Part shown: positions 29,490 to 38,000 of the stretch, piece by piece
Numbering within the stretch: the first letter of the stretch is position 1
Layout of the letters: each line of letters opens with the position of its first letter
DNA from: Pseudomonas bharatica CSV86
Lineage (GTDB): Bacteria > Pseudomonadota > Gammaproteobacteria > Pseudomonadales > Pseudomonadaceae
DNA length: 64,000 bases
NCBI RefSeq assembly: GCF_000319305.2
Contig: NZ_AMWJ02000001.1
Location: forward strand, 2,891,001 to 2,955,000
Reading direction: 5' to 3'
Program-made: the position numbers and the translations under genes
Notes under the pieces: model-generated
Database searches by the model: none
What the model saw: the letters and a program-made list of their open reading frames with translations, nothing else
Told to the model about the DNA's origin: nothing

Positions 29490-30128
29490 ATGGTATCAGG
29501 TTGGTGGGGTAAAGGTGCCCCATCAACCATTAAATCCGTATACCCCGATGAATTCGGTCTGTCCCGGCCGCCAGTGCGCGAGCTGCTGCGCCAGATCGCC
29601 GCCGAAGGCTATATCGAGCTGGAAGCCAACCGCGCCCCACGGGTCGCGGCCATGAGTCATGAGTCATTGCGGGCGTTCTTCCTCGCGGCACCGCTGGTGT
29701 ACATCGCCACCACGCAACTGGCAGCGACCCGCGCCACCGCGAGCGAAATCGAAGAGCTGCGGCGGATCCAGGCCCTGTTCCGCCAGGCGATCCAGGAACA
29801 GCACGTGGAAAACCGCGTCATCTACAACGACGAGTTCCATCTCGAGATCGGCAAGATGGCGCGCAACGATTACCTGATGCCGAGCCTGCGCCGTGTGCTG
29901 ATCGACCATGCGCGACTGGGCAAGATTTTCTACCGCCACCCGACCACCGTGGACATGCAGAAGGACCTCGAACTGGCCTGCGACCAGCACGACCAGATCA
30001 TCGAGGCCATTGCCCGCCATGACACCGAGGCAGCGGGACAACTGATTCGCGAGCATATGGAACTGTCGCGCCGGCGCATGGCGGAATACGCCGCACCGGA
30101 AGGCATGGAGGTATCGCTCGCGCTTTGA
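29490..30128 (+). CDS. Transposon-gntR fusion ORF (possible truncated FCD protein)
   Basis: The insertion creates a 212-residue frame. About 19 residues from the right end of the element are followed by the remaining half of the HTH and the whole FCD domain of the split GntR regulator. The ATG lies 2 nt after the transposase stop, a spacing that allows translational coupling. The product would lack the first DNA-binding helices. Whether it is made is unknown. Confidence 0.35.
   Translation: MVSGWWGKGAPSTIKSVYPDEFGLSRPPVRELLRQIAAEGYIELEANRAPRVAAMSHESLRAFFLAAPLVYIATTQLAATRATASEIEELRRIQALFRQAIQEQHVENRVIYNDEFHLEIGKMARNDYLMPSLRRVLIDHARLGKIFYRHPTTVDMQKDLELACDQHDQIIEAIARHDTEAAGQLIREHMELSRRRMAEYAAPEGMEVSLAL
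29522..29545 (-). repeat. Right terminal inverted repeat of the ISL3 element
   Basis: Read inward from the right end it begins GGGTATACGGATTTAATGG. It matches 20 of 24 positions of the left end. Confidence 0.92.
29546..29553 (+). repeat. Target site duplication, right copy
   Basis: CGATGAAT, identical to the copy at 26553-26560. Confidence 0.9.
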
Positions 30129-30148
30129 AAGGCCCCGGAGCATGAAGA

Positions 30149-30168
30149 ACTAGCGAGGTTTCGCTAGT
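30149..30168. promoter_or_regulatory. Perfect 8-bp inverted repeat upstream of the FAD oxidase gene
   Basis: ACTAGCGA-GGTT-TCGCTAGT lies between the gntR stop and the next start codon. There is no T run, so a protein-binding site or a leader hairpin is more likely than a terminator. Confidence 0.5.
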
Positions 30169-30222
30169 CATTTCGGCCTGGGTGGCAACACCGGATCAAA
30201 CAAGAACAGCCAGGTCCCTGAA

Positions 30223-31542
30223 ATGACAAAAGTAACCTCGTTGCCGGCCGACGACAGTTTGTGCGGTTGGTATCACCTGAGCCCGAAGCGCACGCCGCGG
30301 CCCGCCCACTCGGGCACCAGCCATGCGCGCTGGGTGGTGCTGGGCGCTGGCTACGTCGGCCTCGCCGCCGCACGCCAGCTCGCGCTGAACTTCCCCGATG
30401 AACAGATTCTCCTGGTCGAAGCCCAGGAAGTCGGCTTCGGCACCGCTGGCCGCAACGCCGGCTTCGCCATCGACCTGCCACACGATATCGGCGCCGAGGA
30501 CTATATCGGCGACATCGGTATCGCCAGGACCTGCCTGCGCCTCAACCTTACCGGCCAGAACTATCTCGCGAATCTGGTCGCCGAACACGGCATCGATGCG
30601 CAGATGAAGTTCTGCGGCAAATACCAGGCCGCCGTGGAAGATCGCGGTATCGCCGTGCTCGACGCCTACCGTCGCGGCCTGGAAAAGCTCGGCCAGCCCT
30701 TCGAAGTGATCGAAGGCGCGGACCTCCCCGAGCACATCGGCACGCACTTCTACCGCAAGGCGCTGTTCACCCCCGGCACCGCGCTGATCCAGCCATCGGC
30801 CATGGTCAAGGGCCTGGCGCAAAGCCTGCCGGCCAACGTTACGCTCTACGAAAACACTCCGATCCTCGACGTCGAGTACGGCAACAAGACCGTGCTGCGC
30901 CATGCACGCGGCAGCATCAGCGCCGATAAGCTGGTGTTGGCCAACAATGCCTTCGGCGGTCACTTCGGCTTCCTCAAGGGCGCCATGCTGCCGATCTTCA
31001 CCTACGCCAGCCTGACCCGGCCGATGACCGAACAGGAACAGGCACGCCTGGGCGGCAAGCCCTACTGGGGCGTGATTCCGGCGGACCCGTTCGGCACCAC
31101 AGTGCGGCGCACCCCGGACAACCGTCTGCTGATCCGCAACAGCTTCAGCTTCAACCCGGACGGCCGCGCCAATCCCAAGTACCTGCAGCGCTACGTCGCC
31201 CGGCACAGGGCGTCGTTCGCCCGGCGCTTCCCGATGCTGCCGGACGTGGGTATCGAATACACCTGGGGCGGCGCCCTGGCCATGTCGCGCAACCACGAGA
31301 GCTTCTTCGGCCAATTGGCGCCGAACGTCTATGGCGCACTGTGCTGCAACGGCCTGGGCGTGACCCGCGGCACGGCCACCGGCAAGTTGCTGGCGGACTG
31401 GCTGGCGGGCGAAAAGAACGACCTGATCGACTTCCTCCTGAAGTCCCCGGGCCCGAATGCCAACCCGCCGCAGCCGTTCCTGTCGCTTGGCGTCAACGCC
31501 AACCTGACCTGGGGCCAGATGCGCGCCGGCAAGGAAAGCTAA
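30223..31542 (+). CDS. FAD-dependent amine/amino-acid oxidoreductase (DAO family, PuuB-like)
   Basis: A 439-residue flavoprotein with an N-terminal dinucleotide fold WVVLGAGYVGLAAARQL near 36, the EAQEVGFGTAGRNAGF loop and a C-terminal CCNGLGVTRGTATGKLLADW segment. This resembles the D-amino-acid oxidase/glycine oxidase family and gamma-glutamylputrescine oxidase. Such enzymes turn an amine into an imine that hydrolyses to an aldehyde or keto acid, which fits the aldehyde dehydrogenase further down the operon. It is the first structural gene after the split gntR. The substrate is not visible. Confidence 0.85.
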   Translation: MTKVTSLPADDSLCGWYHLSPKRTPRPAHSGTSHARWVVLGAGYVGLAAARQLALNFPDEQILLVEAQEVGFGTAGRNAGFAIDLPHDIGAEDYIGDIGIARTCLRLNLTGQNYLANLVAEHGIDAQMKFCGKYQAAVEDRGIAVLDAYRRGLEKLGQPFEVIEGADLPEHIGTHFYRKALFTPGTALIQPSAMVKGLAQSLPANVTLYENTPILDVEYGNKTVLRHARGSISADKLVLANNAFGGHFGFLKGAMLPIFTYASLTRPMTEQEQARLGGKPYWGVIPADPFGTTVRRTPDNRLLIRNSFSFNPDGRANPKYLQRYVARHRASFARRFPMLPDVGIEYTWGGALAMSRNHESFFGQLAPNVYGALCCNGLGVTRGTATGKLLADWLAGEKNDLIDFLLKSPGPNANPPQPFLSLGVNANLTWGQMRAGKES

Positions 31543-31550
31543 ACCCTTGC

Positions 31551-31609
31551 TCTTGTAGGAGCGTGGCTTGTCGGACCGCCGAACCGCCGCGATGAAGTGC
31601 GCAGCGCTC
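31551..31609. repeat. Diverged second-type Pseudomonas intergenic repeat
   Basis: CTTGTAGGAGCGTGGCTTGT, followed by a GC-rich inner part and a partly complementary GCAGCGCTCC, resembles the other common Pseudomonas repeat (TGTAGGAGCGGGCTTG type). It lies in the 209-nt gap before the MFS gene. Confidence 0.6.
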
Positions 31610-31751
31610 CCAAAGATCGCCCGGCAAGTTGCGGTAAAGAAGTAGCAAACAGTGTCGCGCCGGCCAGGCGCCAATCCCCGGACTGAAGTTCCCATTCAGA
31701 TCCGCGGACCCGCTCGGCCGGAAAACAGATTCGATAGTGCAGGAAACAATA

Positions 31752-33080
31752 ATGACAACTTCCAATCAATCCGTTGAAGACGTACCCCTCAATCGTTTCC
31801 ACCAGTTGCTCACCGCCCGTTCCGGTGGTGGCTCATTCGTCGACGGCTATGTGCTCAGCATCATTGGCGTGGCCATGGTGCAGATGTCCGCAGGCCTGGG
31901 CCTGACCGCCTTCTGGCAGGGCATGATCGCCGCCTCGGCGCTGATCGGCATCTTCTTCGGCGGCTTCCTCGGCGGCGCGCTGACCGATCATTTCGGGCGC
32001 AAGCGCATCTTCTTCGTCGGCCCTACCCTGTTCATCCTCGGTTCCCTCGCCCAGTTCTGGGTCGAATCCGGGCCCATGCTGTTCGCCCTGCGCTTTCTGA
32101 TCGGCGTCGCGGTCGGCATCGAATACCCGGTGGCCACCGCGTTGCTGGTGGAATTCCTGCCGAAGAAATACCGCGGCCCGCGCCTGGCCACCCTGACCAT
32201 CCTGTGGTTCGCCGGTGCTGCCTTCGCCTATATCGTCGGCCACTTCCTCCTCGCGTCCGGCGGCGAAAATGCCTGGCGCCTGGTGCTGGCCAGCCCCGTG
32301 GTGATCGGCGCGATCCTCTTCGGCTTGCGCATGGGCACCCCGGAATCGCCCCGTTGGCTGCTGAACAAGGGCCGTGCGGCAGAAGCCGAGACGATCATCA
32401 AGCAGGTCTACGGCAAGGCCTTCTCGCTGAAGAACCTGCCGGAACAGCCAAAGGAACAGAAAGCCTCGCTGCTCAGCCTGCTGCACTCGGGCTACGGCAA
32501 ACGCATGCTGTTCGTCAGCATGTTCTGGTCGTGCTCGGTGATCCCGGTGTTCGCCGTGTACTCCTTCGCCCCGAAGGTCCTCGAAGCGCTGCACCTCAAA
32601 GGTGACTGGGCGTCCTTCGGCTCGGTGGCGATCACCCTGCTGTTCGTGGTCGGCTGCATCATCGCCACCCGTCTGATCAACAGCATGGGCCGGCGCAGCA
32701 TGCTGATCCACAGCTTCCTCTGGTCCGGCCTGGCCCTGCTCGGCCTGGCGGCCCTGCACGACGGCTCGCCAATGCTGGTCCTGGTGCTGTTCGGTGCCTA
32801 CGCCCTGTTCATCGGCGGCGCACAAGTGCTGCAACTGGTGTACCCGAACGAGCTGTTCCCTACCGAGATACGCGCCGTCGCGGTCGGCATCGGCACCTCG
32901 CTGTCGCGGATCGGCGCTGCGGTCGGCACCTGGCTGGTGCCGATGTCGCTGCAATCCCTGGGCATCGCCCAGACCATGTACGCCGCCGCCATCGTGACCC
33001 TGATCGGTTTGCTCTTCGCCTGGGCCCTGGCCCCGGAAACCCGTTCCCTGACTCTGCAACAAGCCGCCTCGCTGAACTGA
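31752..33080 (+). CDS. MFS transporter (sugar/aromatic-acid porter type)
   Basis: A 442-residue protein with about 12 hydrophobic segments. It has the loop 2-3 signature GGALTDHFGRKRIF and the PESPRWLLNKGR motif after segment 6, as in sugar and organic-acid symporters. ATG 31752 is preceded by AGGAAA at 31741-31746; an in-frame GTG at 31737 lacks a site. Its place between an amine oxidase and the DapA-like gene suggests that it imports the substrate of this operon. Confidence 0.88.
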   Translation: MTTSNQSVEDVPLNRFHQLLTARSGGGSFVDGYVLSIIGVAMVQMSAGLGLTAFWQGMIAASALIGIFFGGFLGGALTDHFGRKRIFFVGPTLFILGSLAQFWVESGPMLFALRFLIGVAVGIEYPVATALLVEFLPKKYRGPRLATLTILWFAGAAFAYIVGHFLLASGGENAWRLVLASPVVIGAILFGLRMGTPESPRWLLNKGRAAEAETIIKQVYGKAFSLKNLPEQPKEQKASLLSLLHSGYGKRMLFVSMFWSCSVIPVFAVYSFAPKVLEALHLKGDWASFGSVAITLLFVVGCIIATRLINSMGRRSMLIHSFLWSGLALLGLAALHDGSPMLVLVLFGAYALFIGGAQVLQLVYPNELFPTEIRAVAVGIGTSLSRIGAAVGTWLVPMSLQSLGIAQTMYAAAIVTLIGLLFAWALAPETRSLTLQQAASLN

Positions 33081-33121
33081 GCGCGGTCTGACATTCCTTG
33101 CGTCCCACTGGAGAGAAAAGC

Positions 33122-34024
33122 ATGAAATTCGCAGGTATCTACACCCCCGCCGTGACCCCGCTGAACGCCGACGGCAGCATCGACAAAGCCGGCTTCGCCG
33201 CCGTCCTCGACTACCTGGTGGAGTCGAAGATCCACGGCATCATCATCGGCGGCTCGACCGGCGAGTACTACGCCCACACCGCCCAGGAGCGCATCGACCT
33301 GGCCGCCCAGGCCAAGGATGTGATCAACGGCCGCCTGCCGCTGATCATCGGGACCGGCGCGATCCGCACCGAAGACTCGGTGGCCTTCGCCAAGCATGCC
33401 AGGGAGATCAAGGCTGACGCGCTGCTGGTTGGCACCCCGCCCTACGCGTTGCCGACCCAGCAGGAAATCGCCGTGCACGTCAAAGCCGTGGACGCAGCAG
33501 CCGACCTGCCGATCATGCTCTACAACTATCCGGGCCGCATGAGCGTGAGCATGGGCCCTGAGTTCTTCGATGCCGTAGCCGATGTGAAGAACATCGTCGC
33601 CATCAAGGAAAGCTCGGGCGACATGAACCAGCTGCACCGCCTGGCCACAAAGTACCCGCACATCTCCCTGTCCTGTGGCTGGGACGACCAGGCCCTGGAG
33701 TTCTTCGCCTGGGGTGCACAGAGCTGGGTCTGCGCCGGCTCCAACTTCATCCCGCACGAGCACGTGGCCCTGTACGAGGCCTGCGTGATCCAGAAGGACT
33801 TCAGCAAGGGCCGCCGGATCATGGCGCAAATGATGCCGCTGATGGACTTCCTCGAAGGCGGCAAGTTCGTCCAGTCGATCAAGCATGGCGTCAGCCTCAA
33901 CGGCCTGAGCACCGGCGGCGTGCGCGCACCGCTGCAAGGCCTGGACGCTGTCGAGCAGGCCGAGCTGACCAATGTGGTCGCCACCCTGAAGCGCAACATA
34001 GCCGCAATCGTCGAGGGCAAATGA
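33122..34024 (+). CDS. DapA/NAL-superfamily Schiff-base lyase or synthase
   Basis: A 300-residue TIM-barrel enzyme. It has the GGSTGEYY segment near 44, catalytic Tyr 134 (YNYPGRMS) and Schiff-base Lys 162 (AIKESSGD), all placed as in dihydrodipicolinate synthase. True lysine-pathway DapA is usually encoded elsewhere. In this catabolic operon the protein more likely acts as an aldolase, dehydratase or deaminating hydrolase on a 2-keto acid. GGAGAG precedes the ATG. The aldehyde dehydrogenase gene starts 1 nt after its stop. Confidence 0.85.
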   Translation: MKFAGIYTPAVTPLNADGSIDKAGFAAVLDYLVESKIHGIIIGGSTGEYYAHTAQERIDLAAQAKDVINGRLPLIIGTGAIRTEDSVAFAKHAREIKADALLVGTPPYALPTQQEIAVHVKAVDAAADLPIMLYNYPGRMSVSMGPEFFDAVADVKNIVAIKESSGDMNQLHRLATKYPHISLSCGWDDQALEFFAWGAQSWVCAGSNFIPHEHVALYEACVIQKDFSKGRRIMAQMMPLMDFLEGGKFVQSIKHGVSLNGLSTGGVRAPLQGLDAVEQAELTNVVATLKRNIAAIVEGK

Positions 34025-34025
34025 C

Positions 34026-35516
34026 ATGGCCGAACTGCTGAGCAAAGCCGAATACCAGGCCCTGGCTGCCAAGCTGCAGCCGCGCAACCAGGCCTTCATC
34101 GACGGCGAATTCCGCGACGCGATCAGCGGACGCACCTTCGTCACCACCAACCCGGCCACCGGCGAGAAGCTGGCTGAAGTGGCGGCCTGTGATGTGCAGG
34201 ACGTCAACGTCGCCGTCGCCGCCGCCAAGGCGGCCTTCGAAGACGGTCGCTGGAGCGCGCTGACCCCGGGCGCGCGGAAAAAGGTCCTGCTGAAGTTCGC
34301 CCAGTTGCTGGAAGACAACGCCCATGAACTGGCGGTACTGGAAGCCCTGGACAGCGGCAAGCCGGTCAGCGAATGCCAGAACGTCGACGTGCCGGAGACC
34401 ATCCACACCCTGCGCTGGCACGCCGAGTTGATCGACAAGATCTACGACGCCACCGCCCCGACCGGTTCCGCTGCGGTGACCATGGTCGTACGCGAGGCGA
34501 TCGGTGTTGTCGGCCTGGTCCTGCCGTGGAACTTCCCGCTGCTGATGCTGGCCTGGAAGATCGGCCCGTCCCTGGCCGCCGGTTGCTCCATCGTGGTCAA
34601 GCCGGCCAAGGAAACCACCCTCACCGCCCTGCGCGTGGCCGAACTGGCCCACGAGGCCGGCATCCCGGCCGGGGTGTTCAATATCGTACCTGGCGGCGGC
34701 CGTGAGGCCGGCGAAGCCATCGGTCGGCATATGGACGTAGCCATGGTCAGCTTCACCGGTTCTACGGACACCGGTCGCCTGTTCCTCAAGTACGCCTCCG
34801 AGTCCAACCTCAAGCGCGTGGTCCTGGAGCTGGGTGGCAAGAACCCGGCCGTGGTCATGAACGACTGCGAGGACCTCGACTCCGTGGCCCAGTTCGTCAC
34901 CGCCGGTGCCTTCTGGAACATGGGCGAGAACTGCTCCGCGTCGTCGCGCCTGATCGTGCACAAGGATGTGAAGGACGAGCTGCTGAGCCTGATCTCCAAG
35001 CACGTCAAGGACTGGAAGCTCGGCGATCCGCTGGACCCGGACAACCGTCTCGGTGCAATGGTCAGCAAGGCGCACTTCGAGAAGGTCCGTTCCTACCTGA
35101 AGTACGCCGCCGAGCAGAAACTCACCGTGGCCCTGGGTGGCGAGACCCAGGACGGCGTGTTCGTGCAGCCGACCATCATCGATGGCGTGGCCCGCGACAG
35201 CCGCCTGTTCGTCGAAGAAATCTTCGGCCCGGTACTGAGCGTGACCACCTTCGAAACCCTCGATGAAGCCATCGAACTGGCCAACGACACCATCTACGGC
35301 CTGGCGGCTTCGGCCTACACCGGCAGCCTGCGCAATGCCCTGCGCCTGTCGCGGGAAATCCGCGCTGGCGTGGTCACGGTCAACTGCTTCGGCGAAGGCG
35401 ATGCCTCGACGCCGTTCGGAGGCTACAAGGAGTCCGGATTTGGCGGTCGCGACAAGTCGATCTGGGCCCATGATCAGTACACGGAGCTGAAAACCATCTG
35501 GATCGACGCTTCGTGA
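34026..35516 (+). CDS. NAD(P)-dependent aldehyde dehydrogenase (PuuC-like)
   Basis: The 496-residue protein has the general base Glu 268 (VLELGGKNP) and the nucleophile Cys 303 (GENCSASSR). It also has the coenzyme motif FTGSTDTGR and the N-terminal PWNFPL segment. Closest in style are gamma-glutamyl-aminobutyraldehyde dehydrogenase and related omega-aminoaldehyde enzymes. The 1-nt gap to the DapA-like gene implies coupled translation and consecutive steps. A strong hairpin follows at 35561. Confidence 0.9.
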   Translation: MAELLSKAEYQALAAKLQPRNQAFIDGEFRDAISGRTFVTTNPATGEKLAEVAACDVQDVNVAVAAAKAAFEDGRWSALTPGARKKVLLKFAQLLEDNAHELAVLEALDSGKPVSECQNVDVPETIHTLRWHAELIDKIYDATAPTGSAAVTMVVREAIGVVGLVLPWNFPLLMLAWKIGPSLAAGCSIVVKPAKETTLTALRVAELAHEAGIPAGVFNIVPGGGREAGEAIGRHMDVAMVSFTGSTDTGRLFLKYASESNLKRVVLELGGKNPAVVMNDCEDLDSVAQFVTAGAFWNMGENCSASSRLIVHKDVKDELLSLISKHVKDWKLGDPLDPDNRLGAMVSKAHFEKVRSYLKYAAEQKLTVALGGETQDGVFVQPTIIDGVARDSRLFVEEIFGPVLSVTTFETLDEAIELANDTIYGLAASAYTGSLRNALRLSREIRAGVVTVNCFGEGDASTPFGGYKESGFGGRDKSIWAHDQYTELKTIWIDAS

Positions 35517-35560
35517 GCTGAAACCCGGGTGCTGTTCTGACGGAGTTCGGTACCCGACCC

Positions 35561-35600
35561 GGCCACCGCCCCACGCAGGCGGTGGCCACCCCCGTTTCCT
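35561..35600 (+). terminator. Probable Rho-independent terminator of the amine operon
   Basis: GGCCACCGCC and GGCGGTGGCC form a perfect 10-bp stem with a 7-nt loop (35561-35587), followed by a T-containing stretch GTTTCCTTT. It lies 45 nt after the aldehyde dehydrogenase stop. Confidence 0.7.
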
Positions 35601-35774
35601 TTCGCAGTACGGCGAACGAGCAGCACGGCCCGTGCAGGCCACTACAACGCTGCGGCGCCGACGGTTCCTGGATTTCGACCAGGCGGCCACCCAATCCAAC
35701 TACCCAAAAACCCGTCCGCACGACCGCCGCAGAGCGCTCGCGTGCGAACACATGCACAGACTTTTCTACTGCCC

Positions 35775-36665
35775 ATGCTCGCTTCGAACGTTTCAACCCG
35801 TGGTTCCACCCTCGGTCACCGCAATGCGCTGATCGTGGCCCATATCGCCGCCGTGCTGTTCGGCCTGACCGGCATTCTCGGCGCCCTTATCCACTCGTCC
35901 GCCTCGGTCATCACTTTCGGTCGCGCGGCCTTTGCCGTGCTCGCCCTGGGTGCGGTGGCGCAACTGCAGAAACGTGGCGTGTTCCATCGCCTGAACACGC
36001 GCAAGTTCGCGGTCATGGCCCTGAGCGGGGTGATGCTGACCTCGCACTGGGTGAGTTTCTTCATTGCCATCAAGGTTGGTGGCGTGGCCGTGGCGACCCT
36101 CGGTTTCGCCAGCTTCCCGGCCTTTATCGCGATCCTCGACCTGTTGGTGTTCCGGGAGCGCATTCGTGCTGCCGAAGGCCTGCTGTTGCTGCTGGTCAGC
36201 CTCGGCCTGGTGCTGGTGGTGCCGTCCTTCGACCTGCTTGACCAGGGTACGGTCGGCTTGCTCTGGGGCCTGGGCTCGGGCCTGTCCTTCGCCCTGCTGG
36301 CGATCATCAACCGCCGAGGCCTGCAAGGAATGAACGCGGTGCAGGTGGCGTTCTGGCAGAACCTCACGGTGGCCGTACTGGTCGCGCCGTTCGCCTTCGA
36401 CACCTTGCTGGTGCAGGGACTGAGTCACAGCGACTGGTTGTACCTGGCGCTCCTCGGGATCTTCTGCACCGGGCTGTCCCAATACCTGTTCGTCAAGAGC
36501 CTGGAAGGGCTGGAGGCGCGCAGCGCGGGGATGATCATCGCGCTGGAGCCGGTGTATGCGATCGCCTGTGCCTGGTGGCTGTTCGGTGAACAGCCGTCGC
36601 TGCGGATGGTGGCGGGTGCGGCGTTGATCATCCTGGCCACGGTGCTGTCGGCCTGGGGAAACTGA
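35775..36665 (+). CDS. DMT-superfamily (EamA) transporter
   Basis: About 296 residues with ten hydrophobic segments in two EamA repeats; the second ends with EPVYAIACAWWLFGEQPS and AAGALIILA-like sequence. Family members export amino acids or metabolites. The frame is open from GTG 35742, but ATG 35775 is closer to the first conserved segment; neither start has a clear ribosome site. It lies after the operon terminator and is probably transcribed separately. The substrate is unknown. Confidence 0.85.
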   Translation: MLASNVSTRGSTLGHRNALIVAHIAAVLFGLTGILGALIHSSASVITFGRAAFAVLALGAVAQLQKRGVFHRLNTRKFAVMALSGVMLTSHWVSFFIAIKVGGVAVATLGFASFPAFIAILDLLVFRERIRAAEGLLLLLVSLGLVLVVPSFDLLDQGTVGLLWGLGSGLSFALLAIINRRGLQGMNAVQVAFWQNLTVAVLVAPFAFDTLLVQGLSHSDWLYLALLGIFCTGLSQYLFVKSLEGLEARSAGMIIALEPVYAIACAWWLFGEQPSLRMVAGAALIILATVLSAWGN

Positions 36666-36709
36666 CGGCGGAGCAGGTGCACTGATCCGCCCCGGAAGCC
36701 TGTAGAGAA

Positions 36710-36817
36710 CCCTGTGGGAGCTGCGGTTCGGCGCCCCGACTTGCCAGCGATGAGGCCGGCAATGACAAAGATGTTGTCAGGTCGGGCCAAATCGCTGGCA
36801 AGCCAGCTCCCACAGGT
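36710..36817. repeat. REP pair, first copy interrupted by about 16 bp
   Basis: The forward REP at 36710-36758 reads CCTGTGGGAGCTG, then CGGTTCGGCGCCCCGA, then CTTGCCAGCGATGAGG. The reverse REP is intact at 36788-36817. No gene is seen in the 175-nt gap. Confidence 0.8.
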
Positions 36818-36840
36818 CCTGCACCCACAGGAAGATTGGT

Positions 36841-38000
36841 TTAGAGAGGCAAACTCCTGCGCACCACCTCGGCAAAATACTCCGCCCCGGTCTTCAGGAT
36901 CCCGTCATTGAAGTCATAACAGGCGTTATGCAACGGCGTCCCGCCCGTCTCACCACTGGCCCCATTGCCGATAAACACGAAGTTCCCCGGCACCTGCTGA
37001 AGAAACGCGCCGAAATCCTCGGAAATCATCATCGGCATCACCTCCCGTCCACCGCCGCCTCGCCGACCACGGCCCTTGCTGCCTCGACTGCCAACGCAGT
37101 GTTCTCCGCCCAGTTCACCGTCGGGGCGAACTCGTGGCTGTACTCAAACTCGCAACTCGCCCCGTTCGCCGCACAGATGCCCATGCAGATCTCGCGCATG
37201 CGGGTTTCCAGGAGCTTCTGCACCTCGGGGCTGTAGCTGCGGGTATCGCCCTTGATGGTCACATGGGTCGGAATCGCATTGCGGATGCCATCGGTCAGGA
37301 ACTCCGTGCACGACACCACCGCCGACAACCCCGGATCGACATTGCGCGCCACCACGGTCTGCAGGGCGACGACGATCTGAGCGCCGGTCACCAGCGGGTC
37401 CACGCCCATATGCGGCCGCGCCGCGTGGGTGCCCCGGCCCTGGATGCGGATGACGAAATTGTCCTCGCTGGCCATGATCCCGCCCGCACGGGTGGCAATA
37501 TGCCCGGCCGGCATCCCCGGCATATTGTGCGCGCCATAGATGGCATCCACCGGGAAGCGCTGGAACAGCCCGTCGGCCATCATCGCCTTGGCCCCGCAGC
37601 CATGCTCCTCGGCCGGCTGGAAGATAAAGCGCACGGTGCCATTGAAGTCGCGGCGCTCGCAGAGCAGTTGCGCAGCACCGAGGATCACCGCCATATGCCC
37701 GTCGTGCCCGCAGGCATGCATCTTGCCGTCGATCCGCGACGCATGCTCGCGCTCCGGCACCTGCTCGGTGATGTTCAGCGCGTCCATATCGGCACGCAGG
37801 CCGATCACCCCGGTACCCTCCCCCACCTTCAGGCTGGCCACCAGCCCGGTGCCGCCGATTCCGCGATGCACCTCCAGGCCCAGGCCTTCGAGGATCCCGG
37901 CGACCCGGGCCGAGGTGTCGACTTCCTCGAAGCCGGTTTCCGGGTGACGGTGGAAGGCGTGGCGCCAGTCTTTCAGGCGCTGTTCGAATGGCGTGCTCAT
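36841..38000 (-). pseudogene. M20-family amidohydrolase (hippurate-hydrolase-like), single-base frameshift
   Basis: The N-terminal 320 residues (37038-38000) show the M20D features: HRHPETGFEE, LRADMDAL, the metal site ACGHDGHMA and QPAEEHGCGAKAM. The last 65 residues (36841-37041) continue in another frame with MMISEDFGAFLQQVPG, which holds the final metal-binding region. Adding one G at the coding GGG (37044-37046) gives AVDGEVMPMMISEDFG and a normal 386-residue enzyme. The family removes acyl groups from amino acids. Its start overlaps the APC permease stop by 4 nt. It may be intact if the missing base is an assembly error. Confidence 0.88.

Larger units (their letters stand above)
26561..29545 (+). 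mobile_element. ISL3-family transposon, 2,985 bp, with ArsR/metal-permease cargo
   Basis: The element has 24-bp imperfect terminal inverted repeats (20 of 24 matching), both starting GGGTAT, and is flanked by the 8-bp repeat CGATGAAT. It carries an ArsR-type regulator, a divergent permease and an ISL3 transposase. This resembles the ISPpu12-like group of Pseudomonas, whose members also carry metal-transport passengers. Base composition is lower in GC than the surroundings, especially in the first 1.6 kb. All parts look intact, so it may still be mobile. It interrupts the gntR gene. Confidence 0.95.
26392..30128 (+). pseudogene. GntR-family regulator (FCD domain) split by the ISL3 transposon
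   Basis: The 5' part (26392-26560) encodes the start of the winged helix (LLAEALRRRILSMELAPGAV). The 3' part (29554-30128) encodes the rest of the HTH (FGLSRPPVRELLRQIAAEGY) and an FCD effector domain with conserved His/Asp/Asn positions (NDEFHLEIG, DQHDQIIEAI). Removing the element plus one target copy restores an unbroken 247-residue frame reading ALCDEFGLSRPP. The start may instead be ATG 26413, which has AAGG 7 nt upstream. The catabolic operon beginning at 30223 follows on the same strand and is its likely target. The insertion cuts the DNA-binding domain, so the regulator should be inactive. Confidence 0.92.

Noticed and set aside
33122..34024. Lysine-biosynthesis dapA
   Set aside because: Catalytic residues match the superfamily, but the operon context is purely catabolic, so the lysine role is not supported.
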